From UBA2773 sp964458715 (GTDB lineage: Bacteria > Patescibacteriota > Minisyncoccia > Moranbacterales > DUUL01), in assembly GCA_964458715.1 (NCBI GenBank), contig CAYWJP010000028.1:1-9877 (forward strand): a DNA stretch of 9,877 nucleotides. The letters run 5' to 3'. Shown here in pieces: positions 7,201 through 9,877 of the stretch. Position 1 is the first letter of the stretch, and every line of letters begins with the position of its first letter. The position numbers and the translations under genes are program-made. The notes under the pieces are model-generated. The model was given only the letters and a program-made list of their open reading frames with translations. It did not search any database and had not been told where the DNA came from.

Positions 7201-7865
7201 TGGGACTTTATATTTCCGATCATCCACTCAGGAATTATCAAGATTACTTCTCTGCCCATTCTATTCCTATTCGAAATCTTCATAGTGGCTTAATTAATCA
7301 AACTATTGTTCTGGGCGGAATTATCACTAAAGTTCAAAAAATATATACCCGAAGAAATAAATTAATGATGTTCAATACTATTGAAGATGGAATTGGAAAA
7401 ATGGAAATTTTAGTTTTTCCCAAAACTTTAGAGAAAGATCCAGATATTTGGCAAGAAGAAAAAATTGTTTTAATTAAAGGAAAATTATCCGATAAAGACG
7501 GTGAATACAAACTTTTATGCGAAGAAGTCAATCTAGTAGATGAAGAAGAACTTCAAAAATTCAAAAAAGAGGGTAAAAGAAATGATTTCGGAATCAACGC
7601 TATTAATAACGTATCAAGTAATAGTGCCAAAATTGAAAAAACTAAAAATATTACTATTCATATTGCCAAACATAAAGCTCAAGACAAACTTAAAATTATT
7701 TCAGGATTAATTAAAACTTTAATCAAAGGAAATAGTAAACTCTTTATTACTACCGAAGGAAGAACTGGTAAATTAGAAATTCCTCAAAAAGTAAAATATA
7801 GTAAAAAATTAGTAAATGGATTTGAAAAAATTGTCGGTAAAGAAAATATTAAAATTTCAGAATAA
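4293..7865 (+). CDS. dnaE: DNA polymerase III subunit alpha (replicase)
   Basis: An 1190-residue DnaE-type replicative polymerase. The PHP domain (about 5-280) keeps what look like all metal ligands: His9, His11, Asp19, His43, Glu68, His111, Cys136, Asp208 and His210, which suggests an active 3'-5' proofreading exonuclease. The polymerase core carries GPGRGSAAGS (358-367), the catalytic PDIDLDF aspartates Asp400 and Asp402, and Asp558 in KMDFLGL. FQLESSGM (608-615), ALYRPGPMEW (635-644) and GYGFNRSHAA (745-754) follow. Next come a helix-hairpin-helix (about 843-880), a QTSLF clamp-binding motif (930-934), an OB fold (about 1004-1085) and a C-terminal domain. Start: GTG at 4293, placing the protein five residues before the HLHVH strand; an in-frame stop at 4260 leaves no earlier start. 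No Shine-Dalgarno sequence is visible. The Nudix gene follows after 16 bases. Length is close to E. coli DnaE (1160). Confidence 0.98.
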   Translation: MNKKFTHLHVHTHYSLLDGLGKIDDLLERAKSFNMDSLAITDHGTMYGVIEFYQKAKKAGIKPIIGCEFYLAPNGLENKRPRVDEDRFHLILLAKNNQGYQNLMKLVTEAHLKGFYYKPRIDLKILKKYSKGLIGCSGCVQGQISQLVIGGKIKEATKKALEYQEILGKGNYYLELQHLPQLEKQNIANKGLIEISKKTGIPLVATADVHYVNEDDGHVQDILMCLQTGKKMSDTNRLSMKEFKLHLRSPEEMYEAFKDTPEALKNTQKIADACNVEIEFGNYKLPEYEVPKNYTPQTYLRKLCEEGMKKRYDKKITKEHLERLEFELSVIEKMGFAGYFLIVQDFVNWAKNNGIIVGPGRGSAAGSIIAYLTNITNIDPIEYKLLFERFLNPDRISLPDIDLDFPDDRRDDVLEYVRNKFGQDHVAQIITFGTMAAKAAIRDAGRVLDFEYSYCDKLSKMVPAFTGLQDALENTTELKNEYKNNEDARQILDAAIRLEGVARHASVHACGVVITPKPVVEYTPLQYMTGKEDQGMVTQYNASSKSSYVEKIGLVKMDFLGLKNLTIIQNALRIIKKTTGDTIDLDTLPLKDKKTFELLQRGDTTGVFQLESSGMKRYLRKLKPTVFEDIIAMVALYRPGPMEWIPDFIGGKHGTKRIEYLHPKLKPILENTYGVAVYQEQVMQISRELAGFTPGEADVLRKAMGKKIHEMIQEQKKKFIEGCMENKIAKKLAEKVFSFIEPFAGYGFNRSHAACYALIGYQTAYLKAHYPAQFMAALMNSDKDDIDRIAIEIEETRQMGIEVLAPNINESFNAFAVIMNNLEAIDKIRKKVESKKKTLPKIRFGLEAIKGVGTNVATELIKERKKNGPFRDIIEIVERVQCRDLNKKSLEAMGKSGALDDLIERNKLVQNMEVILDYSKQYQKTVASGQTSLFGITGKNQPSLEIPKISLQTIEKASDRVRLSWEKELLGLYISDHPLRNYQDYFSAHSIPIRNLHSGLINQTIVLGGIITKVQKIYTRRNKLMMFNTIEDGIGKMEILVFPKTLEKDPDIWQEEKIVLIKGKLSDKDGEYKLLCEEVNLVDEEELQKFKKEGKRNDFGINAINNVSSNSAKIEKTKNITIHIAKHKAQDKLKIISGLIKTLIKGNSKLFITTEGRTGKLEIPQKVKYSKKLVNGFEKIVGKENIKISE

Positions 7866-7881
7866 TTTTTCAATTAAAAAT

Positions 7882-8394
7882 ATGTCAGAAGAATTAAAAA
7901 TCATCGACAATATTCGTCAACAAGGTTTTCGCCCTCAAGTTGTTGGTTGCTTTATTAATAAAAATAAAATTCTTTTTCTTTATCATAAAAAATACCGCCT
8001 TTGGCAATTACCTCAAGGCGGAATCGAAAACCAGGAAACTGTTCAGCGATCTTTGAAGCGAGAAATGGAAGAGGAGTTAGGTGATGATTTTATTAAAAAT
8101 TGTGATTTTTCCAATATCAACATTTTCGAAGAAGCTCAATTGAAATTTCCCGAAAATGCCCAAGGCTCTCGAGAACTAAAAACCGATGATGGACAAGAAA
8201 TGAAAATGAAAGGAAAACGTTATTTATTTATAAAAATCCAAGCCAATACGTCTAAGCTTGATATCAAAAAAACAGAATTCGATGACTATCAATGGCTCAA
8301 TACAAAAGAAGCTATAAATATCGCCAATAAAATTTATCAAGTAGGCAAAAAACAAATAACGTTAAAAGCTATAAACTCTCTCAACTCAAAATAG
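7882..8394 (+). CDS. Nudix hydrolase, RppH / dinucleoside polyphosphatase-like
   Basis: A 170-residue cytosolic Nudix enzyme. The Nudix box is complete at 46-67: Gly46, Glu52, then REMEEELG with the metal-binding Glu61, Glu64 and Glu65; the last box position is Asp68 where a hydrophobic residue is usual. WQLPQGGI (41-48) and GFRPQVVG (15-22) closely follow RppH (WQFPQGGI, GYRPNVG), which removes pyrophosphate from 5'-triphosphorylated mRNA and also cleaves diadenosine polyphosphates. EFDDYQWL near 132-139 matches the conserved C-terminal part. The start is ATG at 7882, just before the conserved region. An in-frame ATG at 7816 lies inside dnaE and would add 22 poorly conserved residues. It sits 16 bases after dnaE and is probably co-transcribed. 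mRNA decapping versus ApnA hydrolysis cannot be settled from sequence. Confidence 0.9.
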   Translation: MSEELKIIDNIRQQGFRPQVVGCFINKNKILFLYHKKYRLWQLPQGGIENQETVQRSLKREMEEELGDDFIKNCDFSNINIFEEAQLKFPENAQGSRELKTDDGQEMKMKGKRYLFIKIQANTSKLDIKKTEFDDYQWLNTKEAINIANKIYQVGKKQITLKAINSLNSK

Positions 8395-8680
8395 TTATTA
8401 AAATCAAATATATCAAAGAAATATTTTGAATTATCGACAATGGTATTCCAATTAGGAAATACCATTTTTGAGTTTTATGACGAAAGGCGAACATTCCTGT
8501 ATAAACCCCAATACTTCCGAAACAAATCGCCATAAAAAATAAGATTCCTTCAGAAATTCTTTTATTATTTTTATTTCTTGATCTATTTTTATCCCAAATC
8601 ATTATCAAAAATGCTATTAAATTAATAGCTATAAAAATACCTAAAATAATCAAAAAAATTGTATTTGAAACTAAAACCAT
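8381..8680 (-). CDS. DUF1294 family small membrane protein
   Basis: A 99-residue integral membrane protein with about three hydrophobic segments (roughly 7-29, 45-64 and 73-97). The DUF1294 pattern is clear: NLIAFLIMIWDK (20-31), a basic linker, RISE (41-44), then GSIGVYTGMFAFRHKTQKW (55-73) with the invariant-looking GM..FRHKT. Function is unknown for the family. ATG at 8680 overlaps the last codons of the exchanger by 10 bases and has no Shine-Dalgarno sequence, so it is probably translated by coupling to the exchanger. Its 3' end overlaps the convergent Nudix gene by 14 bases. The close link to an ion exchanger is suggestive but does not define a role. Confidence 0.88.
   Translation of the reverse strand: MVLVSNTIFLIILGIFIAINLIAFLIMIWDKNRSRNKNNKRISEGILFFMAICFGSIGVYTGMFAFRHKTQKWYFLIGIPLSIIQNISLIYLILITILS
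8439..8466 (+). terminator. Putative dnaE-Nudix terminator inside the DUF1294 gene
   Basis: On the plus strand AATGGTATTCC (8439-8449) pairs with GGAAATACCATT (8455-8466), with one bulged base and a 5-base loop, followed by three more T (8467-8469) that continue the T-run of the stem. It lies 45 bases after the Nudix stop codon. Read on the minus strand there is no T-run, so it should not stop the DUF1294 transcript. The stem is mostly A-T, so strength is uncertain. Confidence 0.5.
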
Positions 8681-9645
8681 CCAAAAAGTTTACCGATATA
8701 AAACACGTAAAAAATCAAAAGAAAAATTCCTTCCCATTTTTTAATTTTCCGATCTTGAATCACAAAAACATACATAAAAGTGGCTATTACCAACATCGGG
8801 ATACCTAAAAATAAAATACTATCTGAAATTATTAAAGTTCCAATCATCGCCGATACTCCCATAACCACAAAAGCATTGAAAATATTAGATCCTAAAATAT
8901 TCCCCATCGCCACTTCTAAGTTGCCCTTACGAGCTGCTGACCAACTAACCACCAATTCCGGAAGAGATGTTCCTAACGCCACTATGCTAGCCGCAATAAT
9001 ACTCTTTTCTATGTGAATCAAATTAGAAAAATAGACCACTGAATCAATCACGTATTTGGCCCCTAAAAATATAAAAATTGAACTAGCTACCAACAACAAC
9101 AAACTTTTAAATGGAAATTTATTATTATCTTTGGCCTGCAAATTTTCTTTAATACTTTTTTTAATCTTAAATTTGTCTATTATATTAACCTGCCTGGAAA
9201 AAATAGTATGATATAAAAACACACCAAAACCTAAAATACATAAGGCTCCTTCAAAAAAAGTAAATTTTCCATCAATCATTGCCATCACAATCAAAAAAGT
9301 TGATCCAAATAAAGCTAATAAATCAACGTCAATTATATTATGACTAAATTTATTTTTACTCGAAGCAATCGCTATCACTCCTAAAATCAAGAAAATATTA
9401 GTGATACTTGAACCAACTACGTTTCCAGCTACAATCTCTGAATAACCCTTTAAAACAGCTATAACAGAGGATACTAATTCTGGTAATGAAGTTCCCAAAG
9501 CCACAATCGTAACCCCAACAATAAAGGGAGACAATTTAAAAAATAGCCCGATCTCTCCAGCTGAATCTGTAAAATAATCAGAAGCTTTAATTAAAACTAC
9601 TAGACTAATAACAAAGATTATTCCCCACAAAATTATTTCGAACAT
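8671..9645 (-). CDS. Sodium/calcium exchanger family membrane protein (YrbG-like)
   Basis: A 324-residue CaCA-superfamily antiporter of the cytoplasmic membrane, expected to exchange Ca2+ for Na+ or H+. The two inverted alpha repeats are intact. Alpha-1 has VALGTSLPELVSS (48-60) and GNVVGSS (74-80). Alpha-2 has VALGTSLPELVVSW (222-235) and GNILGSNIFN (248-257). Glu56 and Glu230 are the ion-binding glutamates. About ten hydrophobic segments are visible, split by a basic, polar cytosolic loop (about 150-178) joining the two halves. Length matches bacterial YrbG-type proteins (about 320-325). ATG at 9645 is the first in-frame start before the first membrane helix; an A-rich stretch without a Shine-Dalgarno sequence precedes it. 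Its 3' end overlaps the DUF1294 gene, forming a two-gene operon. The transported ion pair cannot be fixed from sequence. Confidence 0.95.
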   Translation of the reverse strand: MFEIILWGIIFVISLVVLIKASDYFTDSAGEIGLFFKLSPFIVGVTIVALGTSLPELVSSVIAVLKGYSEIVAGNVVGSSITNIFLILGVIAIASSKNKFSHNIIDVDLLALFGSTFLIVMAMIDGKFTFFEGALCILGFGVFLYHTIFSRQVNIIDKFKIKKSIKENLQAKDNNKFPFKSLLLLVASSIFIFLGAKYVIDSVVYFSNLIHIEKSIIAASIVALGTSLPELVVSWSAARKGNLEVAMGNILGSNIFNAFVVMGVSAMIGTLIISDSILFLGIPMLVIATFMYVFVIQDRKIKKWEGIFLLIFYVFYIGKLFGWF

Positions 9646-9680
9646 GTTTTTTGTTTATTTTTTTTATTTCCATACTTTTT

Positions 9681-9710
9681 ATTCTAGCACAAAGCCAATT
9701 TTTTACACAA
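9681..9710 (-). promoter_or_regulatory. Promoter of the exchanger-DUF1294 operon
   Basis: On the minus strand TAGAAT (9686-9681) has an extended -10 TG (TGC directly before it), with TTGTGT (9710-9705) 18 bases upstream. The -35 box coincides with the T-run of the upstream terminator at 9713-9744, so the upstream gene's termination site and this promoter are packed together. Confidence 0.45.
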
Positions 9711-9712
9711 AA

Positions 9713-9744
9713 AATCCGCTGGATGTTTTACATCCCAGCGGATT
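9713..9744 (-). terminator. Terminator of the gene entering from the right edge
   Basis: AATCCGCTGGATGT (9713-9726) pairs with ACATCCCAGCGGATT (9730-9744), with one bulged C and a 3-base loop. On the minus strand the stem runs into six T (9714 down to 9709). This is a G+C-rich intrinsic terminator reading leftward. On the plus strand the stem is followed only by TAATTATTTA, so activity in that direction is doubtful. Confidence 0.85.
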
Positions 9745-9795
9745 AATTATTTATATCAACAAAATTAATCAAAGATTCTTAATTAATTTCATTTT

Positions 9796-9877
9796 TTATC
9801 GAATTTTAAATTCAAATGACTCTTTAAAGTTAAGAATTTTCTTTTTCCCATCAACAACAATTATAATAACTCCTTTG
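9796..9877 (-). CDS. C-terminal end of an unidentified protein (partial)
   Basis: On the minus strand one frame stays open from the window edge for 26 codons and ends in TAA (9798-9796): KGVIIIVVDGKKK followed by ILNFKESFEFKIR. The other two minus frames close within ten codons of the edge. A G+C-rich leftward terminator lies 51 bases after the stop, which supports a real gene end. The alternating hydrophobic and charged residues look like beta-strands, but I do not recognise the family. The 5' part lies outside the window. Confidence 0.5.
   Translation of the reverse strand, partial: KGVIIIVVDGKKKILNFKESFEFKIR

Noticed and set aside
6683..7531. Minus-strand open frames at 6683-6910 and 7334-7531
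   Set aside because: Both are antisense to conserved DnaE regions (helix-hairpin-helix and OB fold) and have no independent support.
8780..9016. Plus-strand open frame inside the exchanger
   Set aside because: It is antisense to the alpha-2 repeat of the exchanger, a strongly conserved coding region.
1..9877. CRISPR array, transposase, phage or defence genes
   Set aside because: No regularly spaced direct repeats and no protein with such motifs were seen on either strand.

Overview
The window is a compact, AT-rich stretch of bacterial chromosome carrying housekeeping genes. The standard genetic code fits: TGG encodes Trp and TGA is used as a stop. Several traits suggest a streamlined lineage such as the Candidate Phyla Radiation (Patescibacteria): short spacers, weak or missing Shine-Dalgarno sequences on most genes, a tiny Thermotoga-type ferredoxin, and a DnaE-type replicase with an intact-looking PHP domain. 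That placement is inference; no rRNA or ribosomal protein is present to confirm it.

Layout, left to right. (1) Minus strand, 85-1816: a monocistronic adenylosuccinate-lyase-like gene (purB family) with its own promoter, a strong ribosome binding site and a strong terminator. Its signature loop and one substrate-pocket position depart from the usual pattern. (2) 1922-2151: a G+C-rich imperfect palindrome (about 59% G+C, flanked by about 22% DNA) beside a tRNA-His(GTG) gene on the minus strand. Both arms of the palindrome resemble the 3' end of that tRNA gene. This is the most unusual part of the window. (3) 2241-2538: a single-cluster [4Fe-4S] ferredoxin on the plus strand, sharing a bidirectional terminator with the convergent gene. 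(4) 2542-4149, minus: cofactor-independent phosphoglycerate mutase (gpmI). (5) 4150-4292: a divergent promoter region between gpmI and dnaE. (6) 4293-8394, plus: dnaE (DNA polymerase III alpha) followed after 16 bases by an RppH-like Nudix hydrolase, probably one transcript. (7) 8381-9645, minus: a CaCA-family sodium/calcium-type exchanger whose last codons overlap the start of a small DUF1294 membrane protein. This pair converges on, and overlaps, the Nudix gene. (8) 9713-9877, minus: a terminator and what looks like the last 26 codons of a gene entering from beyond the window.

The genes do not form one pathway. They cover purine nucleotide metabolism, glycolysis, electron transfer, replication, RNA or dinucleotide-polyphosphate turnover, and ion transport. 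I see no defence system, CRISPR array, transposase or phage gene. Nothing here is clearly a new multi-gene system. The observations most worth following up are the tRNA-3'-end-like palindrome and the divergent purB homologue.
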